Origin: Bog-756 sp963734395 | GTDB taxonomy: Bacteria; Actinomycetota; Acidimicrobiia; Acidimicrobiales; RAAP-2 | Direction of reading: 5' to 3' | Assembly (NCBI GenBank): GCA_963734395.1 | Contig: CAVTGY010000004.1 | Span: 227,138 to 291,137 of the forward strand | Length of the DNA: 64,000 nt | Shown here: positions 55,142 through 64,000 of the stretch, one piece after another | Numbering within the stretch: the stretch's first letter is position 1 | Layout: each line of letters opens with the position of its first letter | Notes under the pieces: model-generated | The model's database searches: none | The model's input: the letters and a program-made list of their open reading frames with translations, nothing else | Told to the model about the DNA's origin: nothing | Position numbers and translations under genes: made by a program

Positions 55142-55570
55142 TCAGACCGGGGTCGTCGGGCACGACTCCACCGGAGGTTCGGACCCGGTGGACGATTGTC
55201 CCCGGGTCGCTGGCGACCAGTCCCCGGGTGGCCGGTGTGTCGGTCCTCGCCTGCACGGTGTCTTCGTCCACGTCCCGGGTGGTTCGGAACCATTGACGGT
55301 GGCGGATGTCGTGCCGTTCTCGCTCTTGTGAGAATCGGCCAGGGTGTCCAGGAAGGAAAGGGGAGATCGGACCGCCTGGCTGATGGTGTCGGTGGAAGGC
55401 AGATCGGGGAAGGTGCCCCGCACCTCGGACTCCAACCGATCCCGGAGTTTTCTGAAGTCACCCCAGAGCCCGCCGATCTGTCTGGCCACCTTGGGCAGCT
55501 TGTCCGGCCCCAGGACCACCAGGGCGACCACCAGGATCACCAACAGCTTCGCCGGGCTGAGAAAGAACAC
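55142..55570 (-). CDS. tatB: Sec-independent translocase TatB (TatA/B family)
   Basis: 142 residues. One N-terminal helix (PAKLLVILVVALVVLGPDKL) with the Gly-Pro hinge, then an amphipathic helix (VARQIGGLWGDFRKLRDRLE). The longer C-terminal tail, low complexity and polar, supports TatB and not TatA. It is directly before tatC. Confidence 0.9.
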   Translation of the reverse strand: MFFLSPAKLLVILVVALVVLGPDKLPKVARQIGGLWGDFRKLRDRLESEVRGTFPDLPSTDTISQAVRSPLSFLDTLADSHKSENGTTSATVNGSEPPGTWTKTPCRRGPTHRPPGDWSPATRGQSSTGSEPPVESCPTTPV

Positions 55571-55619
55571 GCTAACGAGTGTACCGGCGCCCTGGTCGGT
55601 CAGGTGGCCGCAGGGCTCC

Positions 55620-56492
55620 TCACCAGGTGGGATCGGGGGCAGGTGGACCGCGCACGGCCGAAACCCGGCGCGCCGCGGACCGTCTTGGGCCCCATACCGC
55701 CAGTGCCAACAGCGCCACTACCAACACCGCCAGAACCGACAGCGCCACCAACCAGACCGTGCTGCTGACCGGCCAGATCACAAAGGCCATCTTGCCCACG
55801 ATCAGGTTTCCCGGGATCGGCCCGAAGTACCGGCTGTCCTCGGAGTCGGTCCGATTGTCCCCCATTACGTAGTATTCACCGGCCGGTACGGTGTAGGGAC
55901 GCTGGAGACTGAACCCCGCGGTCAACGGGCTCGGCGACGTGGTCGGGGGCGGCTGGGGAAGCCAGGGCTCGTCGAGCGGCTTTCCGTCGATGTACACCCT
56001 GCCGTCCACCGAGGAGACGGTGTCACCGGGGAGACCGATCACCCGCTTGACCAGGTCCGAATAGTCCTCCTGTTCCAGTGGGGGTCGGCGGAAGACCACG
56101 ATGTCGCCACGCTGCACTCCGTGCAGGTGGTAGCTGAGTTCGTCGACCACGATCCGGTCGCCGATCTGGAGGGTGGGGAGCATCGACCCCGACGGGATGT
56201 AGAACATCTGGGCCACATAGGTCCGGACCCCGACGGCCAACAGGAGGGCCACCACCAGGACCAGCGACCATTCGATCCACCATCGACCGGGGCGACCGGG
56301 GCGACCGGGGCGACCGGGGCGACCGGGGCGACCGGGGCGACCGGGGCGATCCGAATCGCCAGATCCGACGGGGAGCTCCGGTACCGGAGCGGGTTCGACG
56401 ATGTCGAGGCTGGGTACGGCCATCGGGGGACGCACCGAACCGTCGGCCGCGGCGGGAACAGTCGATGATCCGTGATCGACGTCGGTATGCAC
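55620..56492 (-). CDS. lepB: Signal peptidase I (copy 1, with PGR repeats)
   Basis: 290 residues. A cytoplasmic N-terminal region with (PGR)7, one membrane helix (EWSLVLVVALLLAVGVRTYV), then the catalytic Ser in IPSGSMLPT and Lys in VKRVIGLPGD. The MGDNRTDSEDSRYFGPI block is complete, and a second hydrophobic segment near the C-terminus acts as an additional helix. It removes signal peptides of exported proteins, including Tat substrates. A paralogue (56545-57201) is directly upstream. Confidence 0.93.
   Translation of the reverse strand: MHTDVDHGSSTVPAAADGSVRPPMAVPSLDIVEPAPVPELPVGSGDSDRPGRPGRPGRPGRPGRPGRPGRWWIEWSLVLVVALLLAVGVRTYVAQMFYIPSGSMLPTLQIGDRIVVDELSYHLHGVQRGDIVVFRRPPLEQEDYSDLVKRVIGLPGDTVSSVDGRVYIDGKPLDEPWLPQPPPTTSPSPLTAGFSLQRPYTVPAGEYYVMGDNRTDSEDSRYFGPIPGNLIVGKMAFVIWPVSSTVWLVALSVLAVLVVALLALAVWGPRRSAARRVSAVRGPPAPDPTW
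56285..56347 (-). repeat. 9-bp tandem repeat, seven copies, encoding Pro-Gly-Arg
   Basis: Seven exact copies of GACCGGGGC (plus-strand reading), giving seven PGR units in the cytoplasmic linker of signal peptidase copy 1. Such an array is prone to copy-number change. Confidence 0.95.
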
Positions 56493-56544
56493 CAGCCAGT
56501 GAGGCTACTCCACCACTGCCGGGAATTGACCCCGCCAGCGAGGG

Positions 56545-57201
56545 TTAGAGACCCTTGATGTGGCTCAACGGCCACACCACCGCCACCGCCCGGCCCACGA
56601 TCAGTGATTCCGGTATGGGTCCGAAGAACCGGCTGTCCTCGGAGTCGGTGCGATTGTCGCCCATCACGTAGTACTCACCGGCCGGGATCTTCACCGGTCC
56701 GGGCAGGTTGAACTGCGGGTGAGCGTCGCCGGGAAGGGCGCCGGTGAAGCTGGCAGGCCCCGGAGGAAGCCACGGTTCGGACAGCAGCTTGCCGTTGATG
56801 TAGACGTGTCCCCCTTTCGAGGAGATGGTCTCGCCGGGCAGTCCGATGACCCGCTTGACCAGGTCGGCGTACTCCTGATCTTCGAGAGGGGGCCTGGCAA
56901 ACACGACGATGTCCCCACGATGCACCGGATGGAGGTGATAGCTGAGCCGGTCGACGATGATCCGGTCGCCGACCTGCAGGGTGGGGTACATCGACAGGGA
57001 GGGGATGGAGAACGACTGGACCACAAAGGTGCGCAGTACCACCGTGCACAACAAGACGGCCAGGACGATGACCGTCCATTCGACCAGCGTCCGGTAGCCG
57101 CGACGCTTGATCGGAGCTCGATCGGGCCCGTCATCGCTGTCCGCGAGCGGCGGCTCAGGGTCGAGCGCGGAGTAGGCATCGGTCGGGGGTTGGCTGACCA
57201 C
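56545..57201 (-). CDS. lepB: Signal peptidase I (copy 2)
   Basis: 218 residues, GTG 57201. A short cytoplasmic tail, one helix (WTVIVLAVLLCTVVLRTFVV), Ser in SIPSLSMYPTLQ and Lys in VKRVIGLPGE, then MGDNRTDSEDSRFFGPI. In the first motif Ser is followed by Leu where copy 1 has SGS, but SLSM retains the catalytic Ser. It lacks the PGR array and the extra C-terminal helix of copy 1, so the two may differ in partners. Confidence 0.92.
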   Translation of the reverse strand: MVSQPPTDAYSALDPEPPLADSDDGPDRAPIKRRGYRTLVEWTVIVLAVLLCTVVLRTFVVQSFSIPSLSMYPTLQVGDRIIVDRLSYHLHPVHRGDIVVFARPPLEDQEYADLVKRVIGLPGETISSKGGHVYINGKLLSEPWLPPGPASFTGALPGDAHPQFNLPGPVKIPAGEYYVMGDNRTDSEDSRFFGPIPESLIVGRAVAVVWPLSHIKGL

Positions 57202-57273
57202 AATCCTGGGACGCTACCCCACCGCGGACCGTGATTAGGTTCGAGGGTCGATCCCCGTCCCGCCCGCCGGCGC

Positions 57274-58633
57274 TCACAATCCGGCGATCAGCTTCTCTAC
57301 CCGCTCGTCCTTTGACTTGAAGGGGTCCTTGAGCAGCACGGTGCGTTGTGCCTGGTCGTTGAGCTTGAGGTGCACCCAGTCGACGGTGAAGTTCGCGGCG
57401 TCGCTCCTTGGCCTTCTTCACGAACTCCCCACGCAGGCGAGCCCGGGTGGTCTGCGGAGGCACGGTCATGGCGGCGGCGATGTCGGCGTCGTCGCAGATC
57501 CGATCGAGCTGATCGTGCCGCTGGAGGCGGTAGTAGAGGCCGCGGCTCCGGTCGACGTCGTGGTACTGGAGGTCGAGGAGGGAAACCGCCGGACTGTGCA
57601 GAGAGAGCCGGTGCCGGTCGCGGTAGCGGTCGATCAATCGGTACTTGGCCACCCAGTCGCACTCCCGGTGGAGCGACAGTGGGTCCGCCTCCAGGCCCTT
57701 GAGGCAGTGCTCCCACATGTCGAGGGCGCGGTCCTCCTGGGGCGACAGGCCCTGTCGATCACGATAGCGAATGGCCCGTTGCAGGTATTCGCCCTGAATG
57801 TCCAGCACGCTCATCTCGCGCCCGTTGGCAAGCCGCACCGGTCGTCGACAGGTCATGTCGTGGCTGATCTCGCGAATCGCCCGGATCGGATTCTCCAAGG
57901 TCAGATCCCTCATCACCGTGGTCGGGTCCTCGAGCATCCGCAACACGATGCTGGTGGCACCCACCTTGAGGAAGGACGCATACTCGCTCATGTTGGAGTC
58001 CCCCACGATCACGTGGAGCCGGCGGTATTTCTCCGCATCGGCGTGTGGCTCGTCGCGGGTATTGATGATCGGTCGGCTGCGGGTGGTGGCCGAGGAAACG
58101 CCCTCCCAGATGTGCTCGGCCCGTTGGCTGAGGCAGTACACCGCCCCCCGAGCCGTTTGGAGGACCTTTCCGGCCCCGGCGTAGGCCTGGCGGCTCACCA
58201 GAAACGGGATCAGGACCTCGGTGTAATGGGCGAAGTCGTCGCGCCGACTGGTCAGGTAGTTCTCGTGACAGCCGTACGAGTTGCCCGCCGAGTCGGTGTT
58301 GTTCTTGAACAGGTAGATATCCCCTCTGATGCCCTCCTCACGCAACCTGGCTTCTGCGCCTTCGACCAGCGAAGAGAGGATCCACTCCCCCGCTTTGTCG
58401 TGCACCACCAGTTCGGAGATGTCGTCACATTCGGGGGTTGCATACTCGGGGTGACTGCCGACATCGAGGTACAGGCGAGCCCCGTTCTCGAGGAAGACGT
58501 TGGAAGACCGTCCCCAACTCACCACCCGCCGGAAGAGGTAGCGAGCTACCTCGTCGGGGCTCAGCCGTCTCTGCCCGCGCAGCGTGCAGGTCACCCCGTA
58601 TTCGTTCTCCAAGCCGTAGATGCGCTTGTCCAT
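57274..58633 (-). CDS. pafA: Pup-protein ligase PafA, one frameshift
   Basis: Attaches Pup through its C-terminal Glu to lysines of target proteins. ATG 58633, MDKRIYGLENEYGVTC. Catalytic Asp region YLDVGSHPEYATPECD, ATP-binding VYLFKNNTDSAGNS-type block (IYLFKNNTDSAGNSYGCHEN), NTRDEPHADAEKYRRLHVIV. Near 57405 the frame changes by one base and the next frame ends with FTVDWVHLKLNDQAQRTVLL and the family C-terminus. Full length ~450, as usual. It follows prcA by 71 bases. Confidence 0.94.
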
Positions 58634-58704
58634 TACCCTCACGGTACCGTGGGGAAGGCCCAGCTCTGCGAATCCGTCTCCGGGCGTCCCGATGAGAAGT
58701 GCGT

Positions 58705-59382
58705 TCAGCCCAGCAGGAGCTCCAGTTCGTCGTCGTACAGTCGCCGGAACGCCCGCCGCCCGTTGCCCTCGGCGAGCACGGCCACTTCGAGGTCTTTGCC
58801 CCCCAGGGTGCGATCGGCACCGGCCAGGGCGGCCACCGCAGCCTGGAGGGCGGTCGAAAGGTCCCACCCCTCCGCCCAGGCCTCCTCCAGTCGTTCGGCG
58901 ATCGCCTCGGTCTCGCCACCCAGTACGGCATAGCGGTCCTCGTCGGTGATGGTTCCTTCGTAGGCGACGTGGTACAGCTGTGGGGGTCGGACCCCGATGC
59001 CCAGCTCTGCCACCAGGATCTCCACCTCGAGGGGCTTCATCTCGTGGGTGAAGACCTGTCCGAGGTACTCCGCGTAGAGATTGGCCAGCGACCGGGCATC
59101 GACGTCCTCGCGGCTGTAGGCGTACCCCTTGGTGTCCGCGTGGCGGATTCCCGACACCCTCAGCTGGTCGAACTCGTTGTACTTGCCCACCCCGGCAAAG
59201 GCGATCCGGTCGTAGATCTCGCTGATCTTGTGCAACGAGCGCGACGGGTTGTCGGCCACGATGGCGATGCCCAGGTCGTAGGTGCTGGCGATCAACGACC
59301 GGCCCCGGGCGATCCCCTTCTGGGCATACTCGGCCCGGTCCTTCATCACCTGTTCCGGTGCCACGTAGTAGGGCATGGTCAT
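58705..59382 (-). CDS. prcA: Proteasome alpha subunit PrcA
   Basis: 225 residues, an outer-ring subunit of the 20S proteasome. It starts MTMPYYVAPEQVMKDRAEYA with the N-terminal gating segment, then GIAIVADNPSRSLHKISEIY and VRPPQLYHVAYEGTITDEDR. No catalytic Thr is present, as expected. ATGA overlap with prcB, so the pair is co-translated. Confidence 0.96.
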   Translation of the reverse strand: MTMPYYVAPEQVMKDRAEYAQKGIARGRSLIASTYDLGIAIVADNPSRSLHKISEIYDRIAFAGVGKYNEFDQLRVSGIRHADTKGYAYSREDVDARSLANLYAEYLGQVFTHEMKPLEVEILVAELGIGVRPPQLYHVAYEGTITDEDRYAVLGGETEAIAERLEEAWAEGWDLSTALQAAVAALAGADRTLGGKDLEVAVLAEGNGRRAFRRLYDDELELLLG

Positions 59383-60206
59383 GGCTGGCGACCCTCGCTC
59401 CGGCGGCGTTCGATGAGCGCAGCGAACCGCGCCGCGACCTCTTCCTCCGGCACCGCGGCAAACCCTGCCTCGGTCACGGTGGCCACCAGGGGGTAGATCC
59501 CTCTGATCAGATCGGGCCCACCGGTGGCCGAGTCTTCATCGGCCGCCTCGTAGAGGGCCTCGATGGCAAGTTCCACCGCATCGTCGGTGGCCATCCCCAC
59601 CCGGTACCCGAGCTTGATGGTGGTGCGGGCGTCCCGACCACCGGACCCGGTGGCGTTGTGCTCCGTCTCCTCGTAGTGACCGCCGGTCACGTCGTAGGTG
59701 AAGATCCGGCCGGTCTGGCGGGCCAGGTCGTAGCCGGCGAACAGCGGCACCACGGCGAGGCCCTGCATGGCCATGGGAAGGTGCTCCCGGACCATCTGAC
59801 CCAACTGATTGGCCTTTCCCTCGAGGCTCAGCACGACGCCTTCCACCTTCTCGTAGTGCTCGAGTTGGGTCTGGAACAGCCGGACCATCTCCACCGCGGG
59901 CCCCGCGGCCCCGGCGATGGCCACCGCCGAGTACCGGTCGGCCGGAAACACCTTCTCCATCGCGCGGTGGGCGATGGTGTGCCCCTCGGTGGCCCGCCGG
60001 TCGCCGGCCATGACGATGCCGTCCGCCGATCGCAGTGCCACCACCGTGGTGCCGTGACGGAGCCCCTGGAGGGCGTCGCCTCCCCTGTCCGTACCCACGC
60101 CGGGTCCGCCGAAGTCGGTTCGGGGGACCGGCCATTGCAACCTCCGGATCAGCCCACTGAAGTCGGGACCGGGATCTTCGGTTGTCGAAAAGAGTGGCAG
60201 GGTCAC
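59379..60206 (-). CDS. prcB: Proteasome beta subunit PrcB
   Basis: 275 residues including a propeptide of ~50 residues (GTG 60206). The mature N-terminal Thr is in GLRHGTTVVALRSADGIVMA, which also supplies the catalytic Asp (SADG region) and then AGDRRATEGHTIAHRAMEKV with the Lys. It forms the proteolytic chamber. Located five bases after pup, so the three genes form one transcription unit. Confidence 0.96.
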   Translation of the reverse strand: MTLPLFSTTEDPGPDFSGLIRRLQWPVPRTDFGGPGVGTDRGGDALQGLRHGTTVVALRSADGIVMAGDRRATEGHTIAHRAMEKVFPADRYSAVAIAGAAGPAVEMVRLFQTQLEHYEKVEGVVLSLEGKANQLGQMVREHLPMAMQGLAVVPLFAGYDLARQTGRIFTYDVTGGHYEETEHNATGSGGRDARTTIKLGYRVGMATDDAVELAIEALYEAADEDSATGGPDLIRGIYPLVATVTEAGFAAVPEEEVAARFAALIERRRSEGRQP

Positions 60207-60211
60207 CTGGG

Positions 60212-60406
60212 CTACTCGCCACCCTTTTGGACGTAGTTGCGCACAAATTCCTCGGCGTTGTCCTCGAGCACCTCGTCGATCTCGTCGAGCAGGTCGTCGA
60301 GCTCCGCCTTCAGCTTCTCCCCGGTGGCCGATGACGCCGGGACTTCCTCGACGACTTCGTCAACCCGTTCGGAACTGGTCTTCTTCTTCTGCTCTCGTTC
60401 AGCCAT
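60212..60406 (-). CDS. pup: Prokaryotic ubiquitin-like protein Pup (ends GGE)
   Basis: 64 residues, mostly disordered, acidic and Lys-rich, with the conserved KLKAELDDLLDEIDEVLEDN region that binds the ATPase. It ends FVRNYVQKGGE. The C-terminal residue is Glu, so no deamidation by Dop is needed before ligation; many actinobacterial Pups end in Gln. A purine-rich site precedes ATG 60406. Confidence 0.97.
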   Translation of the reverse strand: MAEREQKKKTSSERVDEVVEEVPASSATGEKLKAELDDLLDEIDEVLEDNAEEFVRNYVQKGGE

Positions 60407-60465
60407 GTCGTTCAGCTATCCCCTACTCTCCCTAGCCGTTCCGTCGTCCTAATCGTTCACTCGTC

Positions 60466-61958
60466 CTAGCTGTTCAGTCGATCCAACAGCTCGGACGGAC
60501 TCGCGCACGTCTCCAATAGGTCTTCGACATGTTCGGCCGTGCCCTTCAGCGGATCCATCATAGGTACCCGCCGCAACGGGTCGGTACCCAGGTCGAACAC
60601 CAAAGAATCCCAGTTTGCGGTGACCACCTCCACCGGCCATTTCTTGAGGCATTGGCCCCGAAACCACGCGCGAGTGGCCCGAGGCGGCTCAGCGACCGCT
60701 GCCGCCACCGAGTCCTCATCGACCAGTCGCTCGGTGTCCAGCCGGGCGAAGAGCGAGCGCGACGGTCGAAGATCGTGGTACTGGAGGTCGAGGGCGGCGA
60801 GCCGGTGATCGTCCCATCCGCACTGGTGGCGTTCCCGGTAGGCCTCGATCAGGGTCAGCTTGGCCACCCAGTCGAGTTGGCGGGAGAGGGACATCGGATC
60901 GGTCTCGAGACCGTGGAGGACCGATTCCCAGCGCTTCAGAACCTCTTCCCCGATGTTCTCATCCCCCATGCACTCGAGGCCTTGGTCGTCGGCGTATTTG
61001 CGAGCCAACGCGAACAGCTCCCACTGGATGGCCAACGCAGTGGCCGTCGATCCGTCCGCCATCCGAAGCGGCAGTGTGAACGTACGATCCAGCGCCACCT
61101 CGTGCATGGCGGTGACCGGGTCGGCCAACACCAGGCTCCGGGTTCCCGGAGATGTCGTCCTCGATCATGGCCAGCACCAGAGCGGTGGTGCCCACCTTCA
61201 AAAAGGTGGCCACTTCGGCGAGGTTGGCGTCGCCAACGATCACGTGCAGCCGGCGATAACGGTGTGGGTCGGCATGGGGTTCGTCCCTGGTGTTGACAAT
61301 GGGGCGTTTCAAGGTGGTCTCCAGACCCACTTGCTCCTCAAAGAACTCCGCTCGCTGGGACAGTTGGAAATCGACCCGCTCGTCGTGGGTGGCGGTCTCG
61401 GACCCGACCTTCCCGGCCCCTGCGAAGATCTGACGGGTCACGAAGTGGGGGGTGACGCTGGTCACGATGCGGGTGAACGGGGTGGCCCGGTCCATCAGAT
61501 AGTTCTCGTGGGTGCCGTACGAGTTCCCCTTGCGATCCGAAATTGTTCTTGTAGATGACCAGCCGCGAGCCGTCGTGGGCGGCTCGGTCGGCGGCCTCCA
61601 TCGACCGGGTCAGGATGCAGCTCGCCGGCGCGGTCGTAGCGAAGGCACTCGAGGGCGTCCCGGCACTCGGGGGTCGAGTACTCGGGATGGGCGTGGTCGA
61701 CGTAGAAACGGGCCCCATTGGTGAGACGGTGTTGACCAAGTGGGTTTCCACCTGGGGAGGCATCGAGTCCTCACGGGAGAACCCGCGTGCGTCGTTGCCC
61801 GGCGCTTCGTCCTCGAAGTCCCAGCCGGTCTGCTGACGGGCGACGTCGTGCGCGTAGGCGTTGATCAGCACCGAGGACGCGGCGATCGGATTCGGATCGC
61901 CGTGCACCACCTGGATGCCGTACTCGGTCTCGATTCCACAGACCTTGGGAATAGCCAC
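60466..61958 (-). CDS. dop: Pup depupylase/deamidase Dop, several frameshifts
   Basis: GTG 61958: MAIPKVCGIETEYGIQVVHG. Four frame changes at about 61720, 61610, 61545 and 61145 join the following pieces: FYVDHAHPEYSTPEC (catalytic Asp), SRLVIYKNNFGSQG-type ATP site, THENYLMDRATPFTRIVTSV, PIVNTRDEPHADPHRYRRLH, and AMHEVALDRTFTLPLRMADG to the stop at 60466. The family's blocks are all there, so base errors are likely. Removes Pup from substrates; in this species the deamidase step is not needed because Pup ends in Glu. Confidence 0.92.
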
Positions 61959-61984
61959 GAAGTCGACCCTATCCCGACCTGTGC

Positions 61985-63709
61985 TCAGAGATACTGACCG
62001 GTTCCCACCCGTTCGATGGACCGGCCACCCTTGGTCTCGTCGTCATCACTGATGAGGGTGCGGATGTAGACGATCCGCTCGCCCTTCTTGCCGGAGATCT
62101 TTGCCCAGTCGTCGGGATTGGTGGTGTTGGGAAGATCCTCATTTTCCTTGTACTCCTGGCGGATCGACTCGAACAGGTCGTCGGTCCGGATGCCTGGTTC
62201 CTCGGCGATGGCCCGCTTGATGGCCAGCTTCTTCGCCCGCCTGACAATGTTCTCGATCATTGCCCCCGAGGCGAAGTCGCGGAAGTAGAGGATCTCCTTG
62301 TCCCCGCCCTGGTAGGTGACCTCGAGAAAGCGGTTGTCCTCGTCGTTGCGGTACATCTCGGTCACCGTCGACTCGATCATGGCCTGGGTGGCCTTGCCCG
62401 GGTCTCCGCCGCCGAGGGTACGCACCTCGTCGGCGTCGAGCGGGAGGTCCGGGGTGAGGTAACGGGAGAAGATCTGGGTGGCGGCCACCTGGTTGGGCCG
62501 CTCGATCCGGATCTTCCGCATCCAGTCTTCCCGGGCGGATATGGCCGGGTCGATCAGGTCCTCCCGGTTGGACGCCCCGATGACGATCACGTCTTTCAGC
62601 GTCTCCACGCCGTCGATCTCGGCCAGCAGCTGGGCACGATGGTCGACTCCATGTCCGAGCTGATACCGGTACCGCGGGTACGGACAGGGAATCCATCTCG
62701 TCGAAGAAGACGATCACCGGAACCCCCTCCTCCGACTTCTCCCGTGCTCGTTGGAAGACCAGCCGGATCTGCCGCTCGGTCTCGCCCACGTACTTGTTGA
62801 GGAGCTCAGGTCCCTTGATATTGAGGAAGTAACTCCGCGCGTTGGTATTGCCGGTGACTTCGGCCACCTTCTTGGCCAGCGAGTTGGCCACGGCCTTGGC
62901 GATCAGGGTCTTCCCGCAACCGGGCGGGCCGTACACGGAGGATCCCTTTGGGGCGCGGGATCTTGTGCTCGGTGTAGAAGCCGCGGTAGAGGTAGGGAAG
63001 CTCCACCGCGTCGGTGATGGCCTCGATCTGGTCGTCGAGTCCGCCGACTCGGCGTAGGTGACGTCGGGCACCTCCCTGAAGTACCAGCTCCTCCACTTCG
63101 GGCCGGTCCAGCTTCTCCACCAACAGCCCGGTGCGGGTCTCCATCAGAACGGTGTCCCCGGCCGCGCAGCTTGACCCCGATCAGTGCGTCGGCCAGCTCG
63201 GCCACCCTCTCCTCGTCGGCCCGACCGAAGACCAGCGCACGCCGGCCGTCCTCGAGGACTTCCTTCAGGACCACCACCTCGCCGGATCCTTCACCCTCCC
63301 GGGCCAGGATCACGTTGAGCGACTCGTTCAACACCACTTCGTTGTCCCGCGAGCAGGTCCTCCTCGGAGATGTCCGGGTGGAGGGACGCCCGCATCTTGC
63401 GCCCTCCCGAGAACACGTCGACCGTACCGTCGGGATTGGACCCGAGGAAGGTCCCGTAGGCGGCGGGCGGCTGGGTGAGCTTGTCCACTTCCTCCCGAAG
63501 GTTGGCCACGTGCTCCTTGGCCGTCTGCAGGGTGAAGGTGAGCTTCTCGTTCTGGGAGACGGCCGAGCCAGCTGGCCCTTGGTCTCGAGCAGCTTTTCCT
63601 CCAGCGTCTGCACGTGCCGGGGACTCTCCTGCAGACGACGGCGGAGGACGGTGACCTCCTCTTCGGCGGCTCGGGCCCGAATCCTCAACGAGTCGATGTC
63701 GTCGTCCAT
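61985..63709 (-). CDS. arc: Proteasome ATPase ARC/Mpa, at least seven frame changes
   Basis: AAA+ ring that unfolds pupylated proteins. Start MDDDIDSLRIRARAAEEEVT with a coiled coil (VLRRRLQESPRHVQTLEEKL), OB domains (PPAAYGTFLGSNPDGTVDVF), Walker A YGPPGCGKTLIAKAVANSLA, Walker B IVFFDEMDSL, and the arginine-finger region SRYLTPDLPLDADE. The C-terminus ends VGTGQYL, the docking motif for the proteasome. At least seven frame changes (about 63565, 63350, 63155, 63085, 63055, 62945, 62690/62640) interrupt the gene while each piece is perfectly conserved. This is the poorest stretch of the window. Confidence 0.9.
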
Positions 63710-63862
63710 CGATTCGGCCCTCCGGTCGCCGTCTACGCCGTCATCGAAAATCAGCCGTTGGAATCACCTCGTTCGCATCGCACCCTTCGTGGCGACCCTA
63801 CACCGGCACTTGGTGCTTTCACGCGTCTTTTCACCTGTGTTCGGTATCCCAATTCTCCCTAT

Positions 63863-63877
63863 CTGACGGACCGTCAG
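63863..63877. promoter_or_regulatory. Perfect palindrome CTGACGG-A-CCGTCAG
   Basis: Exact 7-base arms around one base, 154 bases upstream of the arc start. Such sequences are common as operators of TetR-type repressors in actinobacteria. It may control arc or a plus-strand gene beyond the window end. No gene is visible between 63710 and 64000. Confidence 0.55.
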
Positions 63878-64000
63878 CCAATCAGGCCCGGGTTGCGGAT
63901 AGCATTGGGGTAACGAGGTCCGAACCCTGGTCCGTTGGCGGGCTTTGGGTGCCCGGAGCCTTGCCGAACAGGCGAGTGGCGCCCGGCCGGCATGAACGCC

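Noticed and set aside
56285..56347. CRISPR-like repeat array
   Set aside because: Nine-base units with no spacers, inside a coding region.
57317..58933. 538-codon plus-strand frame
   Set aside because: Shadow of pafA/prcA on the other strand, produced by high G+C; the minus-strand proteins are unmistakable.

Overview
The window is high-GC actinobacterial DNA, most likely from the class Acidimicrobiia. A complete Pup-proteasome locus (arc, dop, pup, prcB, prcA, pafA), a DUF4193 protein, a deazaflavin-type nitroreductase and a HelY-like helicase place it in Actinomycetota. The glycine decarboxylase split into GcvPA and GcvPB fits deep-branching members better than the usual single-chain actinobacterial GcvP. 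The class is an inference; I could run no database search.

Layout. 0-2.5 kb: the end of der, a small zinc-ribbon membrane protein, a secreted SGNH hydrolase and tRNA-Pro(GGG). 2.5-16.1 kb: an accessory island that begins in the tRNA 3' end and stops at a second copy of the same tRNA segment. It carries a decayed tyrosine integrase, divergent regulators with three operator repeats, an excisionase-like protein, a replication-type gene cut by an IS982 element, IS1380 and ISL3 remnants, a large membrane protein and a secreted beta-helix protein. 16.2-29.2 kb: envelope and secreted functions (two GT-C-like membrane proteins, one an inverted duplicate of the island copy; a pentapeptide-repeat protein; two lipoproteins; a cell-wall amidase) and a zinc-finger gene behind a CIRCE-like element. 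29.3-34.3 kb: metabolic genes (GH1 glycosidase, PrmC-like methyltransferase, amidohydrolase, gamma carbonic anhydrase, CorA). 34.2-40.9 kb: DUF2889 and a lipoprotein on the minus strand, then a MerR regulator, a nuclease-like gene, gcvT, gcvPA and gcvPB on the plus strand. 40.9-50.1 kb: assorted enzymes, an HtrA-type protease and small actinobacterial proteins. 50.6-63.7 kb: one long minus-strand block reading arc, dop, pup, prcB, prcA, pafA, two signal peptidases, tatB, tatC, helY and a ThyX-like gene.

How it works together. The right-hand block joins tagged protein degradation with protein export (Tat translocase and two type I signal peptidases). Many neighbours overlap by ATGA, which suggests co-transcription. 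The gcv genes form a tight operon behind a MerR gene that has a perfect palindrome in front of it; gcvH is not in the window.

Caution. Many strongly conserved genes (arc, dop, pafA, gcvT, htrA, helY, the MerR gene) carry one or more single-base frame changes whose other-frame continuation is perfectly conserved. This looks more like indel errors in the assembly than real decay. Frameshifts here should not be read as pseudogenes without read support.
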